Of a stretch of 64,000 bases of DNA, positions 34,262 to 45,507 are shown one piece after another. This DNA is from Neckera pumila. Lineage: Eukaryota; Streptophyta; Bryopsida; Hypnales; Neckeraceae. Under the pieces are notes generated by a model. That model ran no database searches, was not told where the DNA came from, and saw nothing but the letters and a program-made list of their open reading frames with translations. How positions within the stretch are numbered: position 1 is the first letter of the stretch; every line of letters starts with the position of its first letter. The stretch lies in the NCBI GenBank assembly GCA_963969595.1, contig OZ018414.1, positions 13,561,660 to 13,625,659 of the forward strand, given 5' to 3'. The position numbers were made by a program, and so were the translations under genes.

Positions 34262-35157
34262 CCCTTTAGTGACCGGTTGACCAGTTTTTGGTTGAATTTT
34301 GGATTCTTTGTCTTTTACTGCCCTCAATACAAGGTATTTGAAAAAACTCAAAGAATAACGCAATAGAGCTTAAGCATGAGCTCCAAACAAATCTAGTTTC
34401 AGAGAATTTTGTGCAGTAATAAGGTAGCTATGTTTGTCCAAGGACAAGAAGGCTCACTTGAGTCATACCTTCTACGTCGCATATATATATATTCAGCAAT
34501 TCATATGATTCTATTTGAAATTGATGCTTAAGAACGATAGGATTCAAACGTTGCCCAACAATCCCATAAATTGTGGAGGCATGTTTCAAAAGTTATGAGC
34601 AATAATGTATTGTGAAGCAGCTGAAGACTACTTCAATGCATCGCACTTTGAGGATCACTCACAACAAATTGCATTATCATGTTCGCTTTTTACCGTCATA
34701 CCCTTTAGTTCTTCAAGTAGATCCAAATCTTGTGATTTATCCGCATCCATACACTCCTATTGTTGTTGCATTGCTTGGTTAATTGGAACTTCAATTGGTT
34801 TCAATGGAGGTGGATTTGGTTTTATTGGTGGTAAATCCATATATTCCAAATATATATGAAAAGTATAGTGTATACAATCAAGTCCTTGTTGCCTTGCTAT
34901 TATTTATACTTATACTATGTCCAATTCATTTTCCTTAATTTCACTAAAGTATTTATTAATATAATCTAGATTTCATAATTGCCATAAATGTGTATTTTTT
35001 ATGTTTAATTTTTTTCATTCCATGGTTACCTATTTTTTGAATAAATTATAAGAAATGGTGTGTTTTTATTTGTAATAAAAATTAGACACAGCTGTAAAAA
35101 TAAAATAAAGACATCTATAAAATTATATAATCAAACTTACTACACACTTCAGTGTAA
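34262..35157. mobile_element. Single piggyBac-like terminus, remnant
   Basis: TTAA (34258-34261) followed by CCCTTTAGTGACCGGTTGACC resembles the left end of the element at 46698 (CCCCTACTGACCCATCGACC). No matching right end was found before the next element, so this is a one-ended remnant with an uncertain extent. A 84-codon open frame at 34605-34859 has no recognisable function. Confidence 0.35.
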
Positions 35158-35161
35158 ATAA

Positions 35162-35934
35162 CCCCTCATCGCCTAAAGGTACCAAAAGTGTCCTCACATA
35201 GTTTCAACTCCAATTCAAAGTGCTGTAACTTTGCATTTGATGTCCAAATTCAATAAAATTTGTTGGAAAATTTGGGCTCTGTCTTTTAATTTATAAAATA
35301 AAATTTTCAGATCAATCCAATATATACTCATTTCTTGGAAGCCAATTGAAGTTCACAAGTTCAATTTGAGTTCACTAAACTACATTTGAAGGCTGCAACT
35401 TTAGGGGGTTGTACCTCCTTCATCCAATGTTTGTTTTCAATAAAATTTATTGGAATATGTGTCCCTTGAAGTCTAGTTATTGTGGTAGAATTTTCATGTC
35501 AATCCAAGTTGTTTAAATGTTTGGGAGCAATTCAAAGTCCAAAATCCCGACATTTTTGGAATACAGTGAACTTCGGCGGCTTGGAGGTTCAAGGCTCAGC
35601 CTTGGATGTTTTGTTTTTTCTTTCACCAATGCGTTTGTATGCTTGTCTTGAACCACTTTATAGTTTAAAGTTTTTTCATTTGAATAGCTTTAGAAACAAA
35701 TTTCACCTCCAAATGTATTTTCAGAAAATTTTCAACATCCTTTTTCAAGTGAACACTAAAACATTATAATCTTTCAATCTTCGGGGCCAAATGATTCCAA
35801 AGTTTATTCACATCATCTACAACATATATACTGCAAGATTATATAAATGAGATTTCTATAACTTAGTAACATTTAGATCTATAACACTTTGAAAGCAATG
35901 ATGTTTTTGAACTCAGGCCTTAGGTGATGAGGGG
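35162..35934. mobile_element. piggyBac-like MITE with ATAA duplication (773 bp), nested in CACTA
   Basis: The left end CCCCTCATCGCCTAAAGG and the right end CCTTAGGTGATGAGGGG are imperfect inverted repeats. The tetranucleotide ATAA, not TTAA, is directly outside both ends (35158-35161 and 35935-35938). It is non-coding. It resembles piggyBac MITEs in its CCCC/GGGG ends, size and tetranucleotide duplication. Confidence 0.7.
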
Positions 35935-36032
35935 ATAATGGGTACAAAATAATTCTTTTGAAAGGTTATACACTTGTAATGCATACAAAATAACTCTTAA
36001 GATTCTTTTATTAGAAAACTAATTTATCAGTT

Positions 36033-36512
36033 TTAATTCTAAAACAAGCATTTCATGTCACTTCAAGGTTAGTCTTCATTAGATTCATACATTAAAACAC
36101 ATTTCAAAATGTTGATATTTTTCACATATAGTAATATAAATTCTTCGTAAAGATCATAATAGTTACAAAATTATTTAGAATATTCTGAATTTTTTTATGA
36201 AAAATGAAAATAGTATTGACAAATACCATAGTATATTATAGTAATTGATGTACTCCTACAACTCATTTAAGAATAAATCAATAGAATTTTTTTGAAAGTG
36301 TTATATTTTGAGCTTTCAAACTTGTATCTTCAAAGTGTGACAAAAATTATAAATTTAAAAATTTTGAAAATTTTTGAAAATGGAGAGAAAATTAGATAAT
36401 TGAAACTACATTTTCTTAGTTAAACTTTAAAACATTTTAAAACAACAATAATTCAAAAAATTCACACTTTGATTTTCAATATGCGTATTGGGCTTGCAAT
36501 GACCTTTGAAGG
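36033..36512. mobile_element. TTAA-type MITE, family E fragment, nested in CACTA
   Basis: The sequence matches 41439-41973 along its length: it shares the TGTTGATATTTTTCACAT-like block and the terminal GGGCTTGCAATG block before TTAA. The right end finishes CCTTTGAAGG before TTAA (36513-36516). The left end is degenerate. Confidence 0.55.
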
Positions 36513-36519
36513 TTAAACC

Positions 36520-38620
36520 CCGATAAGATTGCCAACCAAGGCATCGCCAGCCAAACGCGGTTACCGGACACCCAGTCATAGGATCCGCCTCTAATCCCGC
36601 GTGTTACCAAATCGGAGTAGAACGAGGATGCTCTTCATCGTCTTCTCTACACCACCTTGCCGACCTCGCTTCTGTTCACCTCCTTCGCCATCTCTAGCAT
36701 CTCGCGTGATCCACTTGCCCGACTTTCCATCTCTCTCCCCTCGCACGAAGCTCTGAAACCCCAACCTTTCAAACCAATTGTCGTTGATTTCTGTCACATT
36801 TGCCCTCTACACTCCTTCCGCAAACTTTTCAAGGTTTCACATTCGCTTGGAGGCGCTCTTCGATTGCGGTGCGCAAGGAAGGAATGCATGATGGGCCTGC
36901 TAAGTAACGCCGCTACGTTGTCTACTTTGTCTTTCCCGCTCGCCATGACTAGGTTTGACTACAACAAGGTGCGGTTTCCAATTATTTACACTTGCAATGC
37001 ATATGAAATAATTCATAATGGCAACCTAATTATGGTGCTGCATGTTGATCTGTTTGTTCATGTATGTTGTGCTCATGTGCAATTGGATGATCCTCTGATG
37101 TGGGGATCCGGGGATTACCTCTGTCAGACCCAAGTTTGACCCAAATTTGTATTGATGGACTTTAGCTGGCGAGGATCTTTGCTTTACGAATGTGTTATTT
37201 TCATTTTTTTCTACGTGGGTAGGTTTAAGATTTTTTTATTCCTACTCGGTGTTCTTTTAAAAGATTTGTAACGATTCCTCCCAATGCTGTTTGGAATTTC
37301 AGATTTTGAATGGCCAATGAACCATTGTCTTCTCAATCCTTCGCTAAGTCTTGGTACAAAGTATGTTTTGGAGGGGGGTGGGTTGGGTTCCAGCTTTAAT
37401 TTTTGCAAAGCATCTTCATTTTTTCATCCTACATCAGTTTGTTCGTTTTTACATCCTTGTGAGTGAGGTTTGGTCGAACTATGCAAGTGCTTAAGAGCTC
37501 TCGGTTCCACAGTTGCAGTGCTGGATTTGCAAATATACTATGGGAGTGGAAGTGACGAATAGGACTATTTGTGAAATACAGTTTGAAGTTTCCAACCGAG
37601 TTCTCCATGTTTTGACCATAATCTTACTGGATGCAGGGTTTGATGGTCCCTTATCTCGTTGTCCAGTCGAGAAGTAAAGCCAACTATTCTTGTACGCAGT
37701 TAATACGGTCTCCTTTCTGGTAAGGCATTGCACAAACCTACATTATACATTGAGAGATGTCAACATTTAACAGCAAACCTCCATTCGCAAGGAACTTTAA
37801 AGAGGGTTATATGAGGGTATTGCGTAAGTGAATTTCAATCGTCACCTTGACATTTCATGGAGATTTTGTCCATATGCAATTTCAGTTTTCTTTAATACTG
37901 TGGAGAGCTCAATTATCATTTCATCAGTACTTTTGATATCTGGTTTATGAGGAAGTTCAGGTCTTTGCATAATTATGTATGTTACCGTAGCTTAACAAAA
38001 GTAAGTCTGGTTTAGGTGCAATCGTAACTTGGGTACCTTAGGATTTTCATGAGAGATGCTCTTACAGTTTCCTTCTACATTTTTGTTTTTCAATCCAATG
38101 CCTGGTTTTCAAGGTGGAGTGCTGATACAAATTTCTGTAATTCATTAAATTTGTGTTGTTGTTTGAAAGCACAGAGCTAACTTACTCACTAAGACGAGTG
38201 GCATTATTGGGAGATTGGATCGTATCTGACAATGGCACTGGCACTGCTGGAGGTTTGGCATTTGATGCTTCATCAAAACACGGGAGTATTCAGCAATGAG
38301 CTGCGGATCTTGAGCAGTTGTAGCTTGATAGGGTTAGTTAGATTCTTAACATAGAGCATCTCTTGCGTTGACATCCATTTTGTAACTTGTAATTGTAGCT
38401 TGGAAACTCAATTACAGAAGAGTGGAATAAAAAGGTCTATATAGATTTTTTCTTGAAGACTTTCACTAATGTAGTCTGCACTCCCTGCAGTTTGCGTCCA
38501 CATGGAATCTCATCGTATAAATCATCGTGTAAATCAATTATGGCATCCACCTGACTATTTTAAATTATAATCCTATATAATAATATAAATAATATTGACT
38601 GAAAGAGTGGCCAAGGAAGG
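36520..38620. other. GC-richer cargo segment inside the CACTA element
   Basis: This stretch departs from the AT-rich remainder of the element. A C/T-rich stretch at 36640-36760 resembles a 5' leader or degenerate exon, and an open frame at 36657-37139 (160 codons) crosses it without a domain I recognise. CACTA elements often pick up host gene pieces, so capture is a reasonable inference, but the donor is unknown. No complete gene is present. Confidence 0.35.
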
Positions 38621-38994
38621 ACTATCACGTGTCACGGCACCTAATGGAATCCAATCCAAGTAATTATAGTAAAAGCCTACCCGTCATAAATGACATGTTT
38701 TCCATAGTAGCCGCTATTGCACTGTAGCCGCAACACCTTTCGACCGCAGTGAAGTGCGGCTGAAAATAGAGAACTAATTTTGGTAAATTGAAGCGACTGG
38801 GAATCCCAGTACAAGTTCTGTTCCCATACACTAAGCAAATGTTACAAAATGCAGGTACCAAAACGTTGCTCTTACCTAAGCAACGTCTTGAACCACGGTT
38901 CAAACAACGTTTGAAAGGTCCCTTGAGTTCACTTCTCTAGTGTATTGTACAACGTTCTGGGTCATGCAAAAGCTACTCTTTTCTAGTAGTGACA

Positions 38995-39744
38995 GACAGT
39001 TTTTTACTTCCGTGAAATTACTAGTGGATCTAAGAGCTCTTGGCACCTTTGCAATTCGGAGTAGGCACAGTGCGTAGCAATCGCATTGGTTTGCCAAAGA
39101 GCATGACAGACTTGAAGTCAATATCGAAGGAGCCACAGGGAAGCTTACATTGGAGAATGCACCGCAGTCGACGCATTTCTTGCGTGACATTCGTCGAAAG
39201 AAAGGCTGTATTGTTGCTGTCGACGTACTACACACCCATCCCTGCCCCGCATGAAATCTGGCCGACGGTGCCCAGACGGATAGAGGGCATAGTCACTGAC
39301 TTGGATACTTCTCCGGTTCACAAGGGCTATTGGGACTTTATGCGTGGAGTGGATATAGCTGACCAGCTGCGTAGGTCTTATTCTTCACAGACTCGAAGCC
39401 ACAAATGGTGGCATAAGATTCTTTTCTACCTTCTTGACACATCTACAGTGACTGCGTTCATTCTTCACAAGATTGCTGCGGAACAGCTTGGAAAGAGGCC
39501 TCAGTCTCACTTGGAGTTCCAATTGCAACTAGCCGATGAGCTCAGTCAGCCTTGGTCCTTGCAGAGGGGTGCTGTTTCTCAGTTCTGCTTGTCCCAACCC
39601 GGAGTGCATGGTTTGGTTCAAAGTGGACGGCGCCGGAAATGTCGTTTCTGCATGAGCACAACAAGGACAAATTTGCTTTGCCCTCAATGTGGTGGAGTTT
39701 TCTTGCAATGGAAGAATGTTTTCAAAGAAGCCATTATGTGTTGA
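38995..39744 (+). pseudogene. piggyBac transposase, C-terminal part (after CACTA insertion)
   Basis: The sequence resumes with the GAC Asp codon at 38995, the second catalytic position. One base is missing in the following T-run, after which FFTSVKLLVDLRALGTFA continues. Another frameshift near 39055 moves to the frame of GVGTVRSNRIGLPKSM, which then stays open to the stop at 39742-39744. FMRGVDIADQLRRSY contains the third catalytic Asp, and a WWHKILFYLLD block follows. The C-terminal Cys-rich domain has CRFC followed by CPQCGGVFL, the cross-brace zinc-binding tail of piggyBac transposases. Together with 30077-31200 this is one interrupted gene. Confidence 0.85.
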
Positions 39745-41201
39745 GGAGGTGAGTGGTCACTGTGTCTTGGGAAGCGTCAGTAATTGAGGATGGGGAGTGT
39801 TTCATTCGGGTATGAAGAAATTGTGAATAGGACGGCATGGAGTCGGTTATAACTGTATATCACATACTAGTTATAACGCGGATGAGTATGGAAAAGTATG
39901 ACAAGTGCTACTTCAATCCGCTGCAGACGTTTCAGTCAGAGGTAAGTTTCTATTTTCCGCTAAACGTCAGTGCTAAGCATTGCTTTTTCCGTACATAGCA
40001 GAAGACGAATTACATTAGCGGCATTTTTAAACCGCTTGTGAAATACGGAAATACTGATGAAGTTTTTCCCTGTGTAGGTCAAGAAAAGCACCTTAAGGAA
40101 TCGGCATCGTCTGCTCTGTCATTCCACCGAACTGTACATACCAGAATTAGGTCGACAGTACAACAGGAAGCACACATTTTTATAGCATGACTCCCCTGAC
40201 CCAGAAATCATGAATTGGCGCTCAGTGTAAATATGGCCCGTGTCATGGAGCATGTCGTGTGTTACCCAAGTATTTCATGCGGAACTAGTTAGGAGTAGAG
40301 TATAATTACCACCGTCGTTGTCCACTGTAGTGGAGGAGAAAATTCTCATCGTCTCTGACGTTGAAAAAAAATGTATTGAGCAATCCACAGGCCGTGCTCA
40401 TTTTTGTATCTAATAAGAGTTCAGCATTTGCTCAACGTCTTCGTGTATGAACTTGTTAGTGTCTGCCGTAAGAATGCAATTCCTGTGAATTCCCAAGCAT
40501 ATGCAGAACCGTCGATATGAAGCAGTCACGGCCTGAACATTCCCATGAACAGTGGTCATTCACGTTGACATTCCATTGCTCATATTCCTGATTCCTGTAT
40601 GTAAGGATGTGCAATTTTATATTGTATTCATGACGTTAGCAAAACCAAAGTCCAGATCAGCTATTTTGACTCCTTCAGGGGGGCAGCTTCTGAAATTTTT
40701 TTCGTTCAAGAGGGTTTGTGTGGTCGTCAAGAACTCATCCGGCCAGGCACCTGGTGACAGCTCACCGCGTCAGTGCCCGAAGTAGTGCTCAGCTTCATCT
40801 GCGAGGTAGTGGTGGTCATTGCAAGATCAGCAGATTTTCCAAAAAAAATTGTTTTACACTGACAAAATCATGTGCAGTAGTACAGAGTACGCGCTTGACA
40901 GTGCTAATTTTTTTTTTAAATTTGCAACATCGAGGCTTTATGCAATTTGGACATATGTGAACATGGAAGCCACTGCCCGTCGCAGTCAACGGCCTCAAAT
41001 TCTGAGTCAAGCGTTATAATCTTCAAATTGGGAAGGGTGCTGATCCCACGGTTTGTCCTCAGGAAATGCTGTCATTCACGCTGTAGAGATCATACGGCTC
41101 ATTACTGTGAAACAATGTTTATTCACTGAACTGAGGACGTGGAAGATTTCATAGTTTTTGTGTGCATTCAATGACTCCGCATGAGTCCGTCCACTAAAGG
41201 G
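39745..41201. other. 3' non-coding region of the piggyBac element
   Basis: From the transposase stop to the right terminus no gene is recognisable. Several 60-80-codon frames overlap in different frames at 40550-41130 with no family features. Near 40320-40335 a GTCCACTGTAGTGGA palindrome is present. Confidence 0.5.
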
Positions 41202-41212
41202 TTAACCCTTAA

Positions 41213-41434
41213 CCCTTGAACGCCGACGAGGATGTTTTGCGTCCTTTGAATGACAAAGAATCTTTTCCTATAGGACAGAAGTGCAACCTTTCATCCTCGG
41301 TATTAGGATTGGGAAGGAAAGATCTACAACAATTCTTTGACTTCCAATGAATATATTAGGCTTTTTCAAAGTAGATGGTGTCACACGGAATCACAATACA
41401 TGATTTCCACGGCTCCCAGTCCGTCCTTCAAGGG
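41213..41434. mobile_element. Short TTAA-type MITE, 222 bp
   Basis: The left end CCCTTGAACGCCGACG follows TTAA (41209-41212), and the right end GTCCGTCCTTCAAGGG precedes TTAA (41435-41438). It starts just three bases after the right-hand TTAA of the large piggyBac element. It is non-coding. Confidence 0.75.
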
Positions 41435-41438
41435 TTAA

Positions 41439-41973
41439 AGGACATTTCAGGTCCACGCTTCGTCAAACTTCATTGAATTTTTTCATTAAAAAACATACTT
41501 CAAAACTTTAACATTTTTCACATGTAGGAGTAATATATGTTCAAAATGTAATCTCATTTTTTCATAATTAAAAAAATCAAAATCAACTTTATATGATTTT
41601 TTAGAGAATTTTCTTTGTAAAAATCATAGTAATTACAAAAAAGCTTAAAATAGTATGAATTTTTTTAGAAAAATGGAAATACTAGTGACAAACAACATAG
41701 TATAATTGATGTCCTCCTTAAGCTCATACCAAGAGAAATTTGATAGAACAATTCCAAAAGTGGTGTATTTCTGAGCTTTCAAGATGCTATTTTCAAAGTG
41801 TCACAAAGATCACAATTTTAACAATTTTGAAAAAATTTTAAATGGAGTAAAAAGTAGATTATTAGAGCTACATTTTCTTAGTTAAGCTTAAAAGCATTTA
41901 AAATCAAGAACTATGTGAAAAATGCAAGTTTGACTTTCAAAATGCCCGTGGGGCTTGCAATGTCGTTCAAGGG
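41439..41973. mobile_element. TTAA-type MITE, family E (535 bp)
   Basis: It abuts the preceding MITE at a shared TTAA (41435-41438) and ends GTTCAAGGG before TTAA (41974-41977). The left end (AGGACATTTCAGG) appears to have lost its first bases compared with the inverted right end. A relative lies at 36033-36512. Confidence 0.55.
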
Positions 41974-41977
41974 TTAA

Positions 41978-43690
41978 TGTGCTACATGCCAGTTTTGTTA
42001 AAGTACATCACTACAACAAATAATATTATATACATATACACATTCACACCATATTAATTAGTTTATTAGCAACTTGATGCCTGAAATAAACCGAAAAACT
42101 TCAGTTAATTTTGAGGTTCTCTGCCACACATTACACATTTTAGTATTTCACAATTAAGCCTGAGAATTAAAGCTTACTTGGGTGCTCAATCCCATTTTAC
42201 GTTCACATACGAACGTAAGCACACGAGCACAGCAGGATTCAAGATGAATATTAGAATCCCTAGAGAAATCCAAAATGTCCTCAGACCCAATTTCATAATG
42301 CAACTAAACAATTTCCCAGATTGAGTGTGGAAAATCCGGCTCAAGCTGATAAATCCCATATTCGCTTTATGGAATTGGATCTACAGATTATACTAGCTGT
42401 TTGAATTTCTCCCATTAAGTTGCAAAAAGCAGGCTTCTCCGATGGAGCTAGCAACTGATATATACTCTGACCTAACAAATGCAACCAAACCTGTTACGAA
42501 AGCAAGCATCAGTAAAACACACAACCCTGTGATTTGAGGAGAGCGAATGACCATAACCAAATGCTTGTCTGAGATGCAGAATGCAATTATTATCTCTCTC
42601 TGGTATACAGACTTGCACCTCGCATTCTTTGTGCCAAGACATCCCAATTCATGTATCTCAAAGTACCTCACCTCCTAGTTGACTTCCTGATGGAGGACAT
42701 GGTGGTGCCAAATTCACGAAACTGAAGTTGAATGGATCATTGAGACAAAGCTTGCGACTGATAATAAGGAGAGAAAATTCATTGGTTTTGGAAATGAGTG
42801 GATACATACAAAGTAATAATTAATGAACTAAGAGTCTAGGAAGCACAATGAGATGAAGGTTTTAGGCTACTACTGAGTGCACAATATGCCTAAGAAGTCT
42901 TTACATTCACAATGTAGACAGATAATTGAACCAATATGCACATGGTCAACACGATCACACATCACATACTGCTACCGAGAGGGCAGGCTTTCTTGCCACC
43001 AATGGCGTTGAACCACACGTCATCAAAACTTGTGAAAGTAATCAATCTTGCAAATTCATGCCACTTTTGAAATACCTTCAGATGACGACATATAGGCTTC
43101 ACAAAAGCCACAAGACAGAGCTGATCAATATCGGCATTCACTACCGAATTTCAAGGTTAAAATGGTAGTCTACATACAGACTCACGGCAATTGATACCAT
43201 AACTAGAACCCTAAAAATGTTGTGAGCTTTCACAGTACAGTACACAGCTCTCTGGACTTGACAATACCTCTTTTTGCGGCGGCTCTTTGCCTTCGAGATT
43301 ATACAGGACGCTGCAGTTACAAATCTGCCCACCCGCCAATCGAATCCGTACCTCATCGAACCACTTCGAAATCGGAGGACCGGATGGAGAGCACATTAGC
43401 AACAGCATGATGCTCCTCAATCACCAAAGAATGCATATGTTCCTCTCATTCCGATCGAACCAGATTGGTACCCTCGATGAAGACCCAAAACTGGCGCAGC
43501 CAAATTGTGACCTCCGAGGATGCTTGTCGTATCACAAGAGCAGGTCTCCAAAACGATCTTGAATAACCCACGCGTCTTCTCGCAGATATGTGCCCATTGA
43601 TGCACTTCATGACGCCTCTCCTGGCCAGAAGCCGGATGGAGGGCTTCGTGATGCCCTGGCAAGGATGCTGTCAACACCTTCCTCTGCCGA
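41978..43690. other. Region of balanced composition, possible host gene remnant
   Basis: The stretch 43210-43690 has overlapping open frames on both strands (for example 43417-43677 minus and 43287-43562 plus) and looks like once-coding DNA, but no frame continues and no domain is recognised. The frame 42393-42671 (minus) has a hydrophobic segment near its middle but nothing else of note. Confidence 0.3.
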
Positions 43691-43985
43691 ATTGTTCCAC
43701 AACAAAATGATCAGACACAAATACTTCTGCAACGAGTTGCTCACGACTTGTTCTGCAGCAAATTTATCGAACACAAATTGTTCCACACCAAATTGCTCAC
43801 GAATTGTTCTACAATGAATTGCTCATGAACTGCTCTGCAACGAATAGGTCAAGAATTGTTCACTGACGAATTGCTAATTTATTGTTCTCCAACGAATTGT
43901 TCCACAACGAATGCCCGGACACGAATTTGTTTTACAACAAATTGCTCACAAATTGCTTGTGACTTGGTCTACAATGAATCCAACA
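43690..43985. repeat. Degenerate AATTGTTC / AATTGCTCA repeat tract
   Basis: Short motifs AATTGTTCNNCAACGAATTG, AATTGCTCACGAATTG and variants follow one another at irregular 25-45-bp spacing for about 300 bp. This is a decayed minisatellite rather than coding sequence. Confidence 0.6.
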
Positions 43986-45115
43986 CGAGTCGACGGCAAA
44001 TTCAGAGCTGAATGGACCGAGGCAAAGATTGATGGAAAACATACTCAAAAGCCTTTAGGAGTTCAGATTAGTTGACATTAGTGTACTTGCATTATATGCG
44101 TATATGTGCAAATATACCTAAAATCCTACAATTTTTGAGCAAGGTGTAAGGCTGTTAAAAAATTCATATCTTTTCATAATTGAACTGAAGTTTTTATTAG
44201 TTTTTTGACAACATATGAATTGCCATAATCTGATTTTGAAATTTTTTTACCTCATCTTGAATGAAGGCACGCAACTTCACTTCCACGCTTCTACATTTTG
44301 GGTGGTTTGGGGTTGCAATCTCAGTGTTTGCGTACCGCATGATGGAGGATTTTGTGAGCCAAAATTGAATGTTGTGGGTGTGTTATGTACAATTTTTCTG
44401 AATGTTTTTGGATGATTAGGTTGAGTGGTGAAGTTCTCAGTGGCAAGGAAGGCAAAATATGTGCTATAGGTGTTCGACATCATTGTTGCAGTCTTCAGAT
44501 TCGAAGATTTCGACTCTGACTCCTCCTAAACCTTTGGACGATGGCACTTGACGAGCTGGGTATTGGGAAGCTTCATCAACTGCAATCTCTTCTTTGTGGA
44601 GGATGGTAGGTGGAATTCAATGTGAAAGGGGGATGGGCAGATTGAGTCCAAAATGTCTAAGTAATCCCAGCATTGCAGTGAAGGAAGACCCTTAAACCGG
44701 AACCCTAAATTGCTTAACGCTTTGATTTCAAATATCATTTTGATTTTGCTCACTTTGTTTCGTTTTGGTTGTTTCGTGGGAATGTGCAAGTGGCCAACCT
44801 TACATTAAGGCATTCACTGTGATGCGCCGTGCAATGCATTCATGAGGCAACTGGGTTTTCTTGGTTGCTCAATTTGTAAAATTCAAGTTCCATGTTGCAG
44901 ATACGTTTTGCTCCTGCATTTTGAATCTAAACCCAAAACCTTCCACACTTGCAACCTTTAGTTTTTGATCTCCTTGTAACTTAAATGCTCTTCATTGTCA
45001 TTGTCATTGTGTTTGTTAACACATGTACTCATTTTTGCATGATGCATGAAGACCCTAAACTCAAATGGTATTACTTTCTGTGTGGTTCTGCACATGGTAT
45101 TGTTTTTGTATAGAT
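43986..45115. other. Gene-free region
   Basis: I see no gene. Open frames at 44215-44415 and 44526-44789 (minus) lack recognisable features. Confidence 0.35.
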
Positions 45116-45118
45116 TGT

Positions 45119-45221
45119 TTTTGAAACTAGTTTGTGCTTGAAACTATTTTGTGTTTGAAAATAGGTTGTATTTGGAAGCAGTTTGTGTTTGGAAGTAGTA
45201 TGTATTTGCAACTAGTTTCTA
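45119..45221. repeat. 17-bp minisatellite, about six units
   Basis: Units of the form TTTGAAACTAGTTTGTG repeat about six times with substitutions (TTTGAAAATAGGTTGTA, TTTGGAAGCAGTTTGTG, TTTGGAAGTAGTATGTA). The 17-bp period is regular. Confidence 0.75.
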
Positions 45222-45507
45222 AGTCTTCTTCTTGATATGTACGTCATTTTCTGTATGAACAACCTTCAATGATAAATTTCACCATGATCCCATCAAGTGT
45301 TTGAAAGAAATATGCTAGTATTCTCTATTTATAATGCTTATAGGATACACAAATATAGCACAAGAATTTGTTCTAAATAAAGCATAAGGTACATGAAATA
45401 AAAAGAATTTCAAAATTTAGGTGAATGTAGCCCCCATGTAATTGGGGCTTGAACGCATGGTACCAAAAAACACCCTATGTAGTGTACTCCCCGAGTATTC
45501 ATCTTTG

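Larger units (their letters stand above)
31201..38991. mobile_element. CACTA (En/Spm-type) element, 7791 bp, non-autonomous
   Basis: The left end is CACTACTAGAACAAGG and the right end is CTTTTCTAGTAGTG, whose complement is CACTACTAGAAAAG. The trinucleotide ACA is duplicated outside both ends (31198-31200 and 38992-38994). Subterminal AACGT-centred repeats typical of CACTA elements are present. On the left they lie near 31225, 31268 and 31315 (GCAACGTTT/GCAACGTCT). On the right they lie near 38861, 38880, 38905 and 38950 in both orientations. I see no TNP2/TNPD transposase, so mobility would depend on a transposase elsewhere. The interior is extremely AT-rich at 31660-35150, holds smaller MITEs, and has a GC-richer block at 36520-38620. 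Confidence 0.9.
26714..41201 (+). mobile_element. piggyBac-type element, 14.5 kb including a nested CACTA element
   Basis: The left terminus CCCCTTAGCGAACCGTCG follows TTAA (26710-26713). The right terminus GTCCGTCCACTAAAGGG precedes TTAA (41202-41205) and is its imperfect inverted copy. A palindrome GTCCACTTTGTGGAC lies about 20 bp inside the left end. Between the ends is a piggyBac transposase gene on the plus strand, broken by the CACTA element at 31201-38991. Without that element and one copy of its duplicated ACA, the unit would be about 6.7 kb. That is long for piggyBac because of about 3.4 kb ahead of the transposase domain. Confidence 0.8.

Noticed and set aside
36657..37139. 160-codon frame in the CACTA interior as a real gene
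   Set aside because: There is no recognisable domain, and overlapping frames exist on the other strand; treated as possible captured, non-functional sequence.
31201..39744. The two piggyBac transposase parts as two separate elements
   Set aside because: Only one left and one right TTAA terminus bound them, and the protein continues across the CACTA insertion with a matching ACA duplication.
41201..41220. TTAACCCTTAACCC looks like an interstitial telomere repeat
   Set aside because: Each TTAA-CCC is explained by an adjoining piggyBac-type terminus with an inverted partner; there are only two units.
43141..43690. Possible intact host gene
   Set aside because: No frame stays open, several frames overlap on both strands, and no domain could be named.
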